Shown here: in pieces, positions 9,201 through 18,234 of the stretch
Position numbering within the stretch: position 1 is the first letter of the stretch
Layout: every line of letters begins with the position of its first letter
Source of the DNA: an uncultured Lachnospiraceae bacterium
GTDB lineage: Bacteria; Bacillota; Clostridia; Lachnospirales; Lachnospiraceae
DNA: 64,000 bases
NCBI GenBank assembly: GCA_910576815.1
Contig: CAJTKA010000008.1
Coordinates: forward strand, 1-64,000
Direction of reading: 5' to 3'
Position numbers and translations under genes: made by a program
Notes under the pieces: generated by a model
Database searches by the model: none
Told to the model about the DNA's origin: nothing
What the model saw: only the letters and a program-made list of their open reading frames with translations

Positions 9201-10472
9201 ATGAAAATTTTAATTGTAGGCAGCGGCGGCAGGGAGCATGCGATCGCGGCGGCGGTGGCAAAAAGCCCGAAGGCGGAAAAAATCTACTGTGCGCCCGGCA
9301 ATGCGGGCATCGGGCAGATTGCGGAGTGCGTGCCCATCGGCGCCATGGAGTTTGATAAACTGGTGGCGTTCGCTAAGGAAAAGGAGATTGACCTGACCAT
9401 CGTGGGCATGGACGATCCGCTGGTGGGCGGCCTTGTGGACGAGATGGAAGCGGCGGGTTTGCGGGTGTTCGGACCGCGGAAAAATGCGGCTATCCTGGAG
9501 GGAAGCAAAGCGTTCTCCAAGGATCTGATGAAAAAATATAACATTCCCACAGCCGCCTACGAGAATTTTGACGATCCGGGGAAGGCGCTTGCCTATCTGG
9601 AGACTGCGAAAATGCCGGTGGTATTAAAGGCGGATGGTCTGGCGCTGGGCAAGGGTGTGCTGATCTGTGAGACGCTTGATGAGGCAAAAGAAGGCGTGCG
9701 CACCATTATGGAGGATAAAAAGTTTGGCGCGGCAGGCAACCGCATGGTGATCGAGGAGTTTATGACGGGACGCGAAGTCTCGGTGCTTTCCTTTGTAGAC
9801 GGGAAGACCATTAAGATCATGTCTTCCGCGCAGGATCACAAGCGGGCGCTGGACGGCGATCAGGGCTTGAATACTGGCGGTATGGGTACCTTTTCACCCA
9901 GTCCGTTCTATACGGATGAGGTGGACGCCTTCTGCCATAAGTACATTTATCAGGCGACTGTGGACGCGATGGCGGCGGAGGGCAGACCCTTTAAGGGTGT
10001 GATTTTCTTTGGATTGATGCTGACGGAGAATGGGCCGAAGGTACTCGAGTACAACGCCCGTTTTGGCGATCCTGAGGCGCAGGTGGTTCTGCCCCGCATG
10101 AAAAATGACATGATCGAGGTGGTGGAAGCCTGTATTGACGGGACGCTTGACCAAATAGATCTTTCTTTTGAAGACAATGCGGCAGTGTGCGTAATCCTGG
10201 CTTCGGAAGGCTATCCCGTATCCTATGAGAAGGGATTTGAGATCAAGGGCTTGGAAAACTTTGACGGAAAAGAAGGGTATTACTGCTTCCATGCAGGAAC
10301 GGCCTTGAAAAATGACATAATTGTCACAAATGGAGGCAGGGTGCTAGGCATCGCGGCCAAGGGTTCCACTTTGAAAGAGGCGAGAGACAACGCATACGCG
10401 GCTACGGAGTGGGTGCACTTTGACCATCAGTATATGCGGCACGATATTGGCAAGGCAATCGACGAGGCGTAA
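9201..10472 (+). CDS. purD: Phosphoribosylamine-glycine ligase
   Basis: PurD couples phosphoribosylamine to glycine with ATP. The 423-residue protein shows GSGGREHAI at the N-terminus, an ATP-grasp core with KADGLALGKGV and the glycine-rich GDQGLNTGGMG, and EYNARFGDPEAQ near residue 285. GGGAGG lies ahead of ATG 9201. It closes the pur cluster; purF, purL, purB and purH are not in the window. Confidence 0.97.
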   Translation: MKILIVGSGGREHAIAAAVAKSPKAEKIYCAPGNAGIGQIAECVPIGAMEFDKLVAFAKEKEIDLTIVGMDDPLVGGLVDEMEAAGLRVFGPRKNAAILEGSKAFSKDLMKKYNIPTAAYENFDDPGKALAYLETAKMPVVLKADGLALGKGVLICETLDEAKEGVRTIMEDKKFGAAGNRMVIEEFMTGREVSVLSFVDGKTIKIMSSAQDHKRALDGDQGLNTGGMGTFSPSPFYTDEVDAFCHKYIYQATVDAMAAEGRPFKGVIFFGLMLTENGPKVLEYNARFGDPEAQVVLPRMKNDMIEVVEACIDGTLDQIDLSFEDNAAVCVILASEGYPVSYEKGFEIKGLENFDGKEGYYCFHAGTALKNDIIVTNGGRVLGIAAKGSTLKEARDNAYAATEWVHFDHQYMRHDIGKAIDEA

Positions 10473-10554
10473 TGCCTTAATGTGTGTTGGTGAAAAACCG
10501 GCGGAAATATTTCGAGATCCATCATACGTGGACCATGGAAAGGGGTGTAACGTT

Positions 10555-11043
10555 GTGAGCAGGGAAGAACGAATTGAGATGCTCAAGAAAGAATTTAGCG
10601 AGGTCAATACCTACAACAGACCTACCTACTGTTCCGAATGCGGGGGTGTCATGGTTTTTCAAGGTCTTGGGGAATACAAGTGCGAGAAGTGCGGATCTGT
10701 GGATTATGACGATTATGGAAAGGCGCGTAATTACGTGGAGAAACATATGGGCGCTAACGCGGCGGAGGTTGGAAGGGCTACCGGGGTATCGCAAAGATCC
10801 ATAAGGGATATGCTCAAGGAGGGAAAGCTTGAGGTTGCGAAAAATTCCGTCATTTTCTTAAAATGTGAGATTTGCGGCACGTTAATCAACAGCGGCAGAT
10901 ATTGTTCCAAGTGTGAGGCGGCATATCACAGGGACAAAGAGGAGATGGCAAGAAAGGCAAGACATCACGGGGATACTTTCGGGTTCAGCACCGAGCGCCG
11001 AAAAGGCGAGGAAGGCGCAAAGCGCTTTTCAAGGGACGAGTAG
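10555..11043 (+). CDS. Zinc-ribbon / helix-turn-helix protein, YvyF-like
   Basis: Start GTG 10555 is chosen over an upstream frame overlapping purD because GGAAAGGGG lies 8-10 bases before it. The 162-residue protein has two Cys4 zinc-ribbon pairs (YCSECG with CEKCG, then CEICG with CSKCE) flanking a small helix-turn-helix of about 35 residues (AAEVGRATGVSQRSIRDML). This layout resembles the flagellar-operon proteins of the YvyF/TIGR03826 type, although no flagellar gene is nearby. The C-terminus is basic and probably disordered. Nucleic-acid binding is an inference. Confidence 0.65.
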   Translation: MSREERIEMLKKEFSEVNTYNRPTYCSECGGVMVFQGLGEYKCEKCGSVDYDDYGKARNYVEKHMGANAAEVGRATGVSQRSIRDMLKEGKLEVAKNSVIFLKCEICGTLINSGRYCSKCEAAYHRDKEEMARKARHHGDTFGFSTERRKGEEGAKRFSRDE

Positions 11044-11065
11044 ACAGCACAGAAATGGAGATGAC

Positions 11066-12451
11066 ATGAAAATACGAAAGAATAAATGGAGATGCTTAGG
11101 AGGGAAACGGTGGATCGTTCTTGCGGCGGCACTGCTTTTACTGTGGGGGAATCCTATTGTGAGCAGGGCGGAAGCGAAGGGCGTCGTCATTCCCAACTCG
11201 GTCAACATCAGGAAGATACCCGAGCAGGGGAGTGAAGTGATCGGCAGTTCCACCGCCGGGAAGGAAATCGATATCAGAGGCCAGGTGGAGTCCGGCGGGA
11301 TTCTCTGGTATCAGGTGTATATCGATGCGAATACGCTGGGGTATGTGCGGGCGGATATGATTGAGAAAAAAGGGGATGGGACGATTCCCACAGTCACTGT
11401 GTCGGCTGAGAACAATGGTTCACAGTCTGAGGCGCAGCTGACTGACGGAGGTGGAGAGAACGGACAGGAGACGCCTTCTCAGACACCCGCCCCCGAAGGA
11501 GGCGCAAAGGTGGAGGCGCAGGAGGCAATGGATCCCCAGTATGCGACCACGAACGTACAGGCAAAGGTCAGACCGGATCCCTCCACATCCAATCCTCATG
11601 TGGATTCCCTGACGCCTGGCACGCAGATGGTTGTGAGCGGTAAATCCGTGGGAAGTGACAGCAAGACCTGGTACTATGTCACTTTCACCGGTTCAAACGG
11701 TTCGGAGAGGACAGGCTATATCCGTTCCGATCTGCTGGATCTGGGCGAGATGCTCCCGATGGAGGAACCTCCCGTGGAAGCGCCGGCAGAGGAGCCGCAG
11801 GAGCCGGATGAACCGCAGGTGCGCAACGATTATGAGCTCAAGATCGAAACAGATTCCGATGGGGTGGCAACTTGGTATCTCTACAATAACATCAAAGGAG
11901 AAAAGGAGCCGCTGTTACCGCTTTTGGAATCCATGTCATCTCAGTCGGTGGACGACGAGAAAGGAACGGGAGCCCTTGTAAAGCAGCGCATTGCCATTGT
12001 GGTGCTCTCGGTGCTGCTTGTGATACTGGCGGCTGCGGTGGTGATCCTTGCTTTCAAACTTCGCGACTCCTATTATGAGGACGATGACGAGGACGACGAG
12101 GAGGACGAACGCAAGACGGCAAGACGGGAAAGCCAGGAGAGAGACGAACGCAGAACGGCAAGGCGGGAGAGCGCCGGTAGGGAAGCGGACGGCAGCCGTA
12201 GAACAGCCGGAAGCGAAGAGAGAGCCGCAAGACGTCGGGCAGGGGAAGGAGAGCCCCGCAGACGGGAAGGACAGAGCAGAGGAACCGAAAGACAGGAAGG
12301 CAGGCGGCGTGAACGCGAAGTGACTTATGAGGAGGATGCTTCTGCAGAGGCTGTGAGACCCGCGTCCAGACGCAAGACCAAGAATTTCCTTTTGGATGAC
12401 GATGAATTTGAGTTTGAGTTCTTGAATATGGACGATAAGGATTTGAAATAA
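11066..12451 (+). CDS. Membrane-anchored protein with two SH3b domains and a charged cytosolic tail
   Basis: Start ATG 11066 has GGAG upstream and begins a signal-anchor (basic MKIRKNKWR, hydrophobic residues about 18-36). Two bacterial SH3 domains follow: about residues 40-100 (NSVNIRKIP to GYVRADMI) and 150-225 (VQAKVRPDP to GYIRSDLL), joined by a Ser/Gln/Glu-rich linker. A transmembrane helix lies at about 309-331. The last 130 residues are an extreme Arg/Glu/Asp-rich tail, predicted cytosolic. SH3b domains often bind peptidoglycan, so a wall-sensing or scaffolding role is plausible but unproven. It precedes the tandem repeats and clpC. Confidence 0.75.
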   Translation: MKIRKNKWRCLGGKRWIVLAAALLLLWGNPIVSRAEAKGVVIPNSVNIRKIPEQGSEVIGSSTAGKEIDIRGQVESGGILWYQVYIDANTLGYVRADMIEKKGDGTIPTVTVSAENNGSQSEAQLTDGGGENGQETPSQTPAPEGGAKVEAQEAMDPQYATTNVQAKVRPDPSTSNPHVDSLTPGTQMVVSGKSVGSDSKTWYYVTFTGSNGSERTGYIRSDLLDLGEMLPMEEPPVEAPAEEPQEPDEPQVRNDYELKIETDSDGVATWYLYNNIKGEKEPLLPLLESMSSQSVDDEKGTGALVKQRIAIVVLSVLLVILAAAVVILAFKLRDSYYEDDDEDDEEDERKTARRESQERDERRTARRESAGREADGSRRTAGSEERAARRRAGEGEPRRREGQSRGTERQEGRRREREVTYEEDASAEAVRPASRRKTKNFLLDDDEFEFEFLNMDDKDLK

Positions 12452-12493
12452 ACAGGTTTATTTCCCTGAAAGAAGTGTATTCTCTATAATGTA

Positions 12494-12646
12494 GTAAATG
12501 CCTGCGGCATTAACTACAAGAGAATCTTCGATTCTCTGCAAAAAGTAAATGCCTGTGGCATTAACTTCACGAGAATCTTCGATTCTCTGCAAAAAGTAAA
12601 TGCCTGTGGCATTAACTTCACGAGAATCTTCGATTCTCTGCAAAAA
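12494..12646. repeat. Three tandem 51-bp repeats, each with two hairpins
   Basis: Units begin at 12494, 12545 and 12596 with an exact 51-base period. Units 2 and 3 are identical; unit 1 differs at a few bases. Each has a small inverted repeat (AATGCC/GGCATT) and a stronger one (GAGAATC, loop TTC, GATTCTC), ending in CTGCAAAAA. The array fills the gap between the SH3b gene and clpC and stops 24 bases before the clpC start. Related TTC-loop hairpins occur elsewhere in the window. It is not a CRISPR array because no unique spacers are present. Confidence 0.95.
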
Positions 12647-12670
12647 ATATGGGAAAGGAATGAAAGACTG

Positions 12671-15124
12671 ATGCAGCCACAATTTACGGACAAGGCAAAG
12701 GCGGCGCTGGTCCTTGCGGAACGGGCGGCCAGAAGCCTGCGGCAGAGTTATGTGGGGAGCGAGCATATTTTGCTGGGACTTTTGCGGGAGAATACGGGCG
12801 TTGCGGCCACGGTTCTTCTCAATAACGGCGTGGATGTCGTACAGTTAAAGGAAATGATCAAAGATTTGATCGTGCCGGAGACTTCGGTGCTGATCGCTGA
12901 ACGGGATGGATATTCGCCCAGAGCGCAAGCCATTCTGGAGGAGGCGCACAGGCAGGCGGACCGATTCCGCAGCGAGCGGACGGGTACGGAGCATATTTTG
13001 CTGGCGCTTTTGAAGGAAGGCGAAAATGTGGCAGTCAGGCTGCTCAACACCATGGGCATTTCCGTGCAGAAGCTTTATGTGGACGTACTGGTGGCCATGG
13101 GTGAGGATGGCGGTCTCTATAAAGAAGATCTGGGCAGGAAGCAGAACAGGAAAAAGGGATCGACCTCCACGCTGGATCATTACAGCAGGGATTTGACGGC
13201 GCTTGCAAGGGAAGGAAAGCTCGATCCCGTGATCGGCAGGGAGGAGGAGATCACGCGAGTGGTGCAGATCCTTTCCCGCCGCACCAAAAACAACCCTTGC
13301 CTGGTGGGAGAACCAGGTGTCGGCAAAACGGCTGTGGTGGAAGGGCTTGCCGCCAGAATCGTGACCGGGGACGTTCCTTTCACGGTGCAGAATAAAAGAC
13401 TTTTGACATTAGACCTCTCAGGTATGGTGGCGGGCAGCAAGTACCGCGGCGAGTTTGAGGAGCGGATCAAAAAGGTGATCAAAGAGGTGATCGAGGACGG
13501 TAATATCATTCTCTTTTTGGATGAAATGCACACCATCATCGGCGCGGGCGGCGCAGAGGGAGCAATCGATGCTTCCAATATCTTAAAGCCTTCTCTGGCA
13601 AGAGGGGAGATCCAGTTGATCGGTGCCACCACCATCGTGGAGTACCGCAAGTATGTGGAGCGGGACGCCGCGCTGGAGAGACGGTTTCACCCGGTGACGG
13701 TGGAGGAGCCCACGATCGTGGAGACGGAAAATATCCTGCGCGGTATTGCGCATAAGTATGAGGAGCATCACAGAGTCACGATCACGCCCGAGGCGATCAG
13801 CGCGGCGGTGGCTCTTTCCGCACGTTATATCAATGATAGAAATCTGCCGGATAAGGCGATCGATTTGATCGACGAAGCAGCGGCAGCAGTGCGGCTGCAT
13901 GTAACGAAGCAGCCGGATAAGTTACAGGAGCTTGCGGAAGCAATCGACAAGATCGACTTGCAGATCGAGCGCTCGATCCGTATGGAGGCCTTTACGCAGG
14001 CGGCAGAGTTAAAGAAAGAGCAGGAGAGCCTGATCAGGAAGTACGAGCGCCTGTTAAAGCGTCTGGAACAGGAGGAGCAGAACCGCGCTTATGTGGTGGG
14101 CGAAAACGAGATCGCAGAGGTGGTAGCCCTGTGGACAAAGATCCCGGTCAAGAAACTGGCGGAGAAGGAGAGCGAGAGGCTCTTGAAATTGGAATCCATC
14201 CTGCATAAGCGGGTGATCGGCCAGGAGGAAGCCGTGGTGGCAGTGGCCAAAGCCATGCGGCGCGGCAGAGTGGGACTTCAGGATCCTAATCGACCGATTG
14301 GGTCATTCCTCTTTCTGGGTCCTACGGGCGTGGGAAAAACCGAACTGTCAAAGGCGCTGGCAGAGGCCATGTTCGGTTCCGAGAATGCCCTCATCCGTGT
14401 GGATATGTCTGAGTATATGGAAGGGCATTCGGTATCGAAGATGATCGGTTCGCCCCCGGGTTATGTGGGTTTTGAGGAAGGCGGACAGCTCTCGGAGAAG
14501 ATTCGCAGGAATCCTTATTCGGTGGTGCTTTTTGATGAGATCGAAAAGGCGCATCCCGATGTATTCAATGTCCTGCTGCAAGTGCTTGACGACGGTCATA
14601 TCACCGATTCCAAGGGGCGCAAGGTGAGTTTTAAGAACACCATCCTCATCATGACCTCGAATGCCGGGGCGCAGCGCATCATTGACCCCAAAAATTTGGG
14701 ATTTGGTGCGGCGGAAACGGAAAAGCAGAGCTATGATAAGATGAAGGACAAGGTGATGGAGGAGGTGAAACGCCTCTTTAAGCCGGAGTTCATCAACAGG
14801 ATCGACGAGATTATGGTCTTCCACCCGCTGAATCGTGAAGATATGAAGGCAATCGTCACCCTGCTTGCCAAAAACCTGGCAAAGCGCTGTAAGGAGCAGA
14901 TGAACATCGAACTGACCATCGGCGCATCGGTAAAGGAGTATCTGATCGAGAAGCATATGGATGTCAAGATGGGAGCAAGGCCGATGAAGCGCGCGATCCA
15001 GTCGGAAATCGAGGATGCGTTGGCGGAGGAGATCCTTGCCGGACGGGTAAAAGGCGGCGATTGGGTAGCCGTAGGCATGAAAAATAAGAAGATAACCTTT
15101 ACGGTCAAGACCGCGAAGGTTTGA
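12671..15124 (+). CDS. clpC: ATP-dependent Clp protease ATPase subunit ClpC
   Basis: ClpC is a AAA+ unfoldase that feeds proteins to ClpP. The 817-residue protein has a double Clp-N domain (residues 1-145), Walker A GEPGVGKT near 212 with FLDEMH, a UVR-type coiled segment near 430-465, and a second AAA domain with GPTGVGKT near 550 and FDEIEKAHP. The C-terminal D2-small domain is complete. The usual ctsR-mcsA-mcsB partners of Bacilli do not precede it here; instead it follows the 51-bp repeats. Confidence 0.97.
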   Translation: MQPQFTDKAKAALVLAERAARSLRQSYVGSEHILLGLLRENTGVAATVLLNNGVDVVQLKEMIKDLIVPETSVLIAERDGYSPRAQAILEEAHRQADRFRSERTGTEHILLALLKEGENVAVRLLNTMGISVQKLYVDVLVAMGEDGGLYKEDLGRKQNRKKGSTSTLDHYSRDLTALAREGKLDPVIGREEEITRVVQILSRRTKNNPCLVGEPGVGKTAVVEGLAARIVTGDVPFTVQNKRLLTLDLSGMVAGSKYRGEFEERIKKVIKEVIEDGNIILFLDEMHTIIGAGGAEGAIDASNILKPSLARGEIQLIGATTIVEYRKYVERDAALERRFHPVTVEEPTIVETENILRGIAHKYEEHHRVTITPEAISAAVALSARYINDRNLPDKAIDLIDEAAAAVRLHVTKQPDKLQELAEAIDKIDLQIERSIRMEAFTQAAELKKEQESLIRKYERLLKRLEQEEQNRAYVVGENEIAEVVALWTKIPVKKLAEKESERLLKLESILHKRVIGQEEAVVAVAKAMRRGRVGLQDPNRPIGSFLFLGPTGVGKTELSKALAEAMFGSENALIRVDMSEYMEGHSVSKMIGSPPGYVGFEEGGQLSEKIRRNPYSVVLFDEIEKAHPDVFNVLLQVLDDGHITDSKGRKVSFKNTILIMTSNAGAQRIIDPKNLGFGAAETEKQSYDKMKDKVMEEVKRLFKPEFINRIDEIMVFHPLNREDMKAIVTLLAKNLAKRCKEQMNIELTIGASVKEYLIEKHMDVKMGARPMKRAIQSEIEDALAEEILAGRVKGGDWVAVGMKNKKITFTVKTAKV

Positions 15125-15172
15125 GGTACAAAAGCAATAGGAACGATAAGATGAAAAGTGGAGGAGAAAGCA

Positions 15173-15583
15173 ATGTCTGTAGTAGAAGAATTACTGCGTG
15201 CGGAGAGTGACGGGACGATCAGTTTTGGCAATCATGCGCTGGCTGCCAAGGCGAAACTGGAGGATTACGAGCACGGCGGCAACCTGTACAAGGTAAAGAC
15301 CTTTAAGGAGCTGACGAAACTGGAGAAGAACGGAATGTTTGCCTACGAGTCGGAGCCGGGTACCAGCGTGAACTGCTTTGACGAGACGGAGAACGGCGTC
15401 ACCTTTGCGGTAGAAGGCGACGAGGACGCGCAGATCACCGTAGGGCTTTTGGAGGATACCACATATACGGTGTATGTCAACGGTACGAGTGTGGGAGAAA
15501 TGAAGACGAACTTAAGCGGCAAGCTGAGCATCAGCGTGGAGCTTGCAAGTGAAGGAAAGGCGGAGGTCAGGATCGTGAAATAG
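15173..15583 (+). CDS. Conserved small protein, sometimes labelled endosialidase
   Basis: Start ATG 15173 has GGAGGAG upstream; a GTG at 15158 is part of that region. The 136-residue product begins MSVVEELLRAESDGTISFGN and ends in a beta-rich half (TYTVYVNGTSVGEMKTN). From memory, close relatives in Lachnospiraceae are often called endosialidase, but no glycosidase motif is visible. The end resembles a small beta-sandwich. It sits between clpC and radA and is followed by a terminator. Confidence 0.6.
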   Translation: MSVVEELLRAESDGTISFGNHALAAKAKLEDYEHGGNLYKVKTFKELTKLEKNGMFAYESEPGTSVNCFDETENGVTFAVEGDEDAQITVGLLEDTTYTVYVNGTSVGEMKTNLSGKLSISVELASEGKAEVRIVK

Positions 15584-15600
15584 ACGATTCCGACTCAGAC

Positions 15601-15651
15601 GGGACTTTTTAGCTGACATGTGTGTCACATTCGGCTGGGAAGTCCCTTTTT
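15601..15651 (+). terminator. Rho-independent terminator before radA
   Basis: GGGACTT (15601-15607) pairs with AAGTCCC (15640-15646), followed by a run of five T. Inside the loop a second stem TGACA/TGTCA (15614-15618 with 15623-15627) can form. It separates the clpC unit from radA. Confidence 0.75.
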
Positions 15652-15679
15652 ACGCAAAAGCTCCGGCATAGAGGGAAAA

Positions 15680-17050
15680 ATGGCAAAGGGAAAAACGACG
15701 ATATTTTACTGTCAAAACTGCGGGCATGAGTCCGCAAAGTGGCTGGGGCAGTGCCCGGGCTGTAAAGAATGGAATACGATGGTGGAGGAGCCCGTTCAGA
15801 AAAAGAGCGGCGGCAGACGCAGCGCCGACATCCTCTCAGGACAGCGCACGGCGGAGCCGGTGAATCTGGCAGCGGTCGATTTGACGGAGAGCGTGCGAAT
15901 GTCTACACATATCGGGGAACTTGACCGGGTGTTGGGCGGCGGGCTGGTTCCCGGGTCGCTGACGCTGGTCGGCGGCGATCCCGGTATCGGCAAATCCACC
16001 CTGCTCTTACAGGTGTGCAGACATATGGCGGCGGACGGAAAGAAGATCCTCTATATCTCCGGTGAGGAGTCCTTACAGCAAATCAAATTGCGCGCTGAGC
16101 GGATCGGAACCTTTTCCGAGCAGATGCTTCTTCTGTGTGAGACCAGTCTGGAGACGGTGGAGCAGACTCTGAAAAATCAAATGCCAGCAGTAGCGGTGAT
16201 CGATTCCATCCAGACCATGTATCACGAGGAGATTTCTTCCGCGCCCGGAAGCATTTCCCAGGTGCGGGAGTCCACAAATGTGCTCTTACAGCTTGCCAAG
16301 GGACTTGGTATTTCCATTTTTATCGTGGGTCACGTAACCAAGGAAGGCACTGTGGCGGGGCCGAGAGTCTTAGAGCACATGGTGGATACGGTGTTATATT
16401 TTGAGGGAGACAGACACGCTTCTTATCGTATCCTGCGCGGGGTGAAAAACCGCTTTGGCTCCACCAATGAGATCGGTGTCTTTGAGATGCGGGAGGAAGG
16501 GCTTGTGGAAGTGAAGAATGCTTCCGAGTTTATGCTGAGCGGTAAGCCCGAGGGAGCCAGCGGTTCCGTGGTCTCCTGTTCTATGGAAGGCACCAGACCC
16601 ATTCTGTTAGAGATTCAGGCGCTGGTCTGCCACAGCAATTTCGGGATTCCCAGAAGACAGGCGACGGGCATGGACTTAAACCGCCTAAACCTGCTGATGG
16701 CTGTTCTGGAGAAGCGTCTTAATCTACAGATGGCGGACTGCGATGCCTATGTGAATCTGGCAGGTGGGATGCGGATCGCAGAGCCTGCGATCGACTTGGG
16801 CGTGGCGATGGCGGCGGCTTCCAGTTTTAAGAATCGGGTCATCGATGATAAGACCATCGTCTTTGGAGAAATCGGATTGAGCGGTGAGGTGCGTGGTGTC
16901 TCGCAGGCGGCTCAGAGGGTGGCGGAAGCAGCAAAGCTTGGTTTTACGACCTGTGTGCTGCCGCAGGTCAATCTGGATCAGAGTAAGGCGCAGACAGGGA
17001 TCAGGCTGATCGGGGTGAGGACGGTGCGTGAAGCCATTGACTTGATTTAG
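15680..17050 (+). CDS. radA: DNA repair protein RadA
   Basis: RadA is a RecA-like ATPase that helps branch migration during recombination. Start ATG 15680 follows AGAGGGA; the longer frame back to 15620 runs into the terminator. The 456-residue protein has a Cys4 zinc finger (CQNCG with CPGC), Walker A GGDPGIGKST near residue 98, the RadA-specific KNRFG motif near 256 and a C-terminal Lon-like domain. Confidence 0.96.
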   Translation: MAKGKTTIFYCQNCGHESAKWLGQCPGCKEWNTMVEEPVQKKSGGRRSADILSGQRTAEPVNLAAVDLTESVRMSTHIGELDRVLGGGLVPGSLTLVGGDPGIGKSTLLLQVCRHMAADGKKILYISGEESLQQIKLRAERIGTFSEQMLLLCETSLETVEQTLKNQMPAVAVIDSIQTMYHEEISSAPGSISQVRESTNVLLQLAKGLGISIFIVGHVTKEGTVAGPRVLEHMVDTVLYFEGDRHASYRILRGVKNRFGSTNEIGVFEMREEGLVEVKNASEFMLSGKPEGASGSVVSCSMEGTRPILLEIQALVCHSNFGIPRRQATGMDLNRLNLLMAVLEKRLNLQMADCDAYVNLAGGMRIAEPAIDLGVAMAAASSFKNRVIDDKTIVFGEIGLSGEVRGVSQAAQRVAEAAKLGFTTCVLPQVNLDQSKAQTGIRLIGVRTVREAIDLI

Positions 17051-17065
17051 AACTTTTTTTATAAT
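17037..17065 (+). promoter_or_regulatory. Sigma-A promoter for the LCP gene
   Basis: TTGACT (17037-17042) and a perfect TATAAT (17060-17065) are 17 bases apart. The -35 lies inside the last codons of radA. Transcription would start near 17072, about 38 bases before the LCP start codon. Confidence 0.7.
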
Positions 17066-17109
17066 ACAATAGACGCAGACTTAAGAAATAATCTGACAAA
17101 GGAGTCAGT

Positions 17110-18195
17110 ATGGATAAGGGAAAGCGCGGCTTCCGGGGAAGCATACCGCTTCTGATCGTAGAGATCATTGTATTGATCCTCTCCATCGGCATGATGTATG
17201 TGGTTATTGTAATGACCAGGGAAGTCAATCATAAGAATATTGACAGGGAACTGATTCATGTCAATGAGGAACTGGTCAGACAGGAACCAACAAAAGCGGA
17301 AACTGCGGATGATGAGGTAAAACAAGAGAAAAAGGGCTGCCGCAATATTGCCCTTTTTGGGGTGGATGCCCGGAACGGAGAGCTGGGCAAGGGGACGCGG
17401 AGTGACACCATCATGATTGCCAGCATTGACCAGGACACGCAGGAAATCAAGCTGGTTTCCGTATTTCGCGACACTTACCTGAATTTGGGTAATGATTCTT
17501 ATAACAAATGCAATACAGCCTATGCCAGGGGCGGCCCGGAGCAGGCCATCAATATGCTCAATCTTAATCTGGATCTGGTTCTTACGGATTATGCTACCGT
17601 TGGTTTTTCCGGTCTGATCGATGCTGTGGATGCGCTTGGCGGTATCGAGATGGAGATCACGGATTCAGAGATTTCCCACTTGAATAATTATCAGCTCTGT
17701 ATGGCGGAGGAGCTTAAGGTGGATTACATCCCCGTTACGAGCAGCGGCAGGCAGCACTTAAACGGGATGCAGGCGACTGCCTATTGCCGGATCCGCTATA
17801 CAAAGGGTGATGATTTCAGGCGGGCGGAACGGCAGAGGGAAGTGCTCTCAGCGATGATGGAGAAGGCGAGAGGCGCTTCCCTTCTCGAGTTGACCAATCT
17901 GGTCAACGCAGTTTTGCCCCAGGTAGAGACCTCTTTGGATTCCAATGAGATCTTAAGCGTGCTGGGGAGTGTCGCCGGTTACCGCGTGACGGCAAGCGAC
18001 GGGTTTCCCTTTGAGGGCGCCAGAGCGGGCGCTAATGTGGGCAGCAAGGGGAGTTGTGTGATCCCGATGGATCTGGAAGAAAATGTGAGACAGCTTCATC
18101 AGGTGCTCTATCCGGCGGAAGCCTATACGCCCTCGCGTGAAGTGCAGCGCATCAACGGGGAAATCAAAGAACAGACCCATGAATTTATTCAATAG
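17110..18195 (+). CDS. LytR-CpsA-Psr (LCP) family cell-wall ligase
   Basis: LCP proteins attach undecaprenyl-linked polymers such as teichoic acid or capsule to peptidoglycan on the outer membrane face. The 361-residue protein has one N-terminal transmembrane helix (about 13-36), a charged stalk, and an LCP domain (about 78-260) with GTRSDTIMI, VSVFRDTYL and the Arg-rich CRIRYTKGDDFRRAERQ. GGAG precedes ATG 17110. The end is followed after 40 bases by the ABC exporter, so it may share its promoter. An exact TGAC-N7-GTCA copy lies at 17891. Confidence 0.92.
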   Translation: MDKGKRGFRGSIPLLIVEIIVLILSIGMMYVVIVMTREVNHKNIDRELIHVNEELVRQEPTKAETADDEVKQEKKGCRNIALFGVDARNGELGKGTRSDTIMIASIDQDTQEIKLVSVFRDTYLNLGNDSYNKCNTAYARGGPEQAINMLNLNLDLVLTDYATVGFSGLIDAVDALGGIEMEITDSEISHLNNYQLCMAEELKVDYIPVTSSGRQHLNGMQATAYCRIRYTKGDDFRRAERQREVLSAMMEKARGASLLELTNLVNAVLPQVETSLDSNEILSVLGSVAGYRVTASDGFPFEGARAGANVGSKGSCVIPMDLEENVRQLHQVLYPAEAYTPSREVQRINGEIKEQTHEFIQ

Positions 18196-18234
18196 AGAGA
18201 TAGAGATACCATAAAGGATGGAAATGACTGCCTT

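Noticed and set aside
12494..12646. CRISPR array
   Set aside because: The repeats are directly adjacent with no unique spacers, and no cas gene is in the window.
12458..12766. Minus-strand frame with a repeated peptide (FLQRIEDSREVNATGI)
   Set aside because: It is a by-product of the 51-bp tandem repeats, which have a length divisible by three; it has no independent start signal and overlaps clpC.
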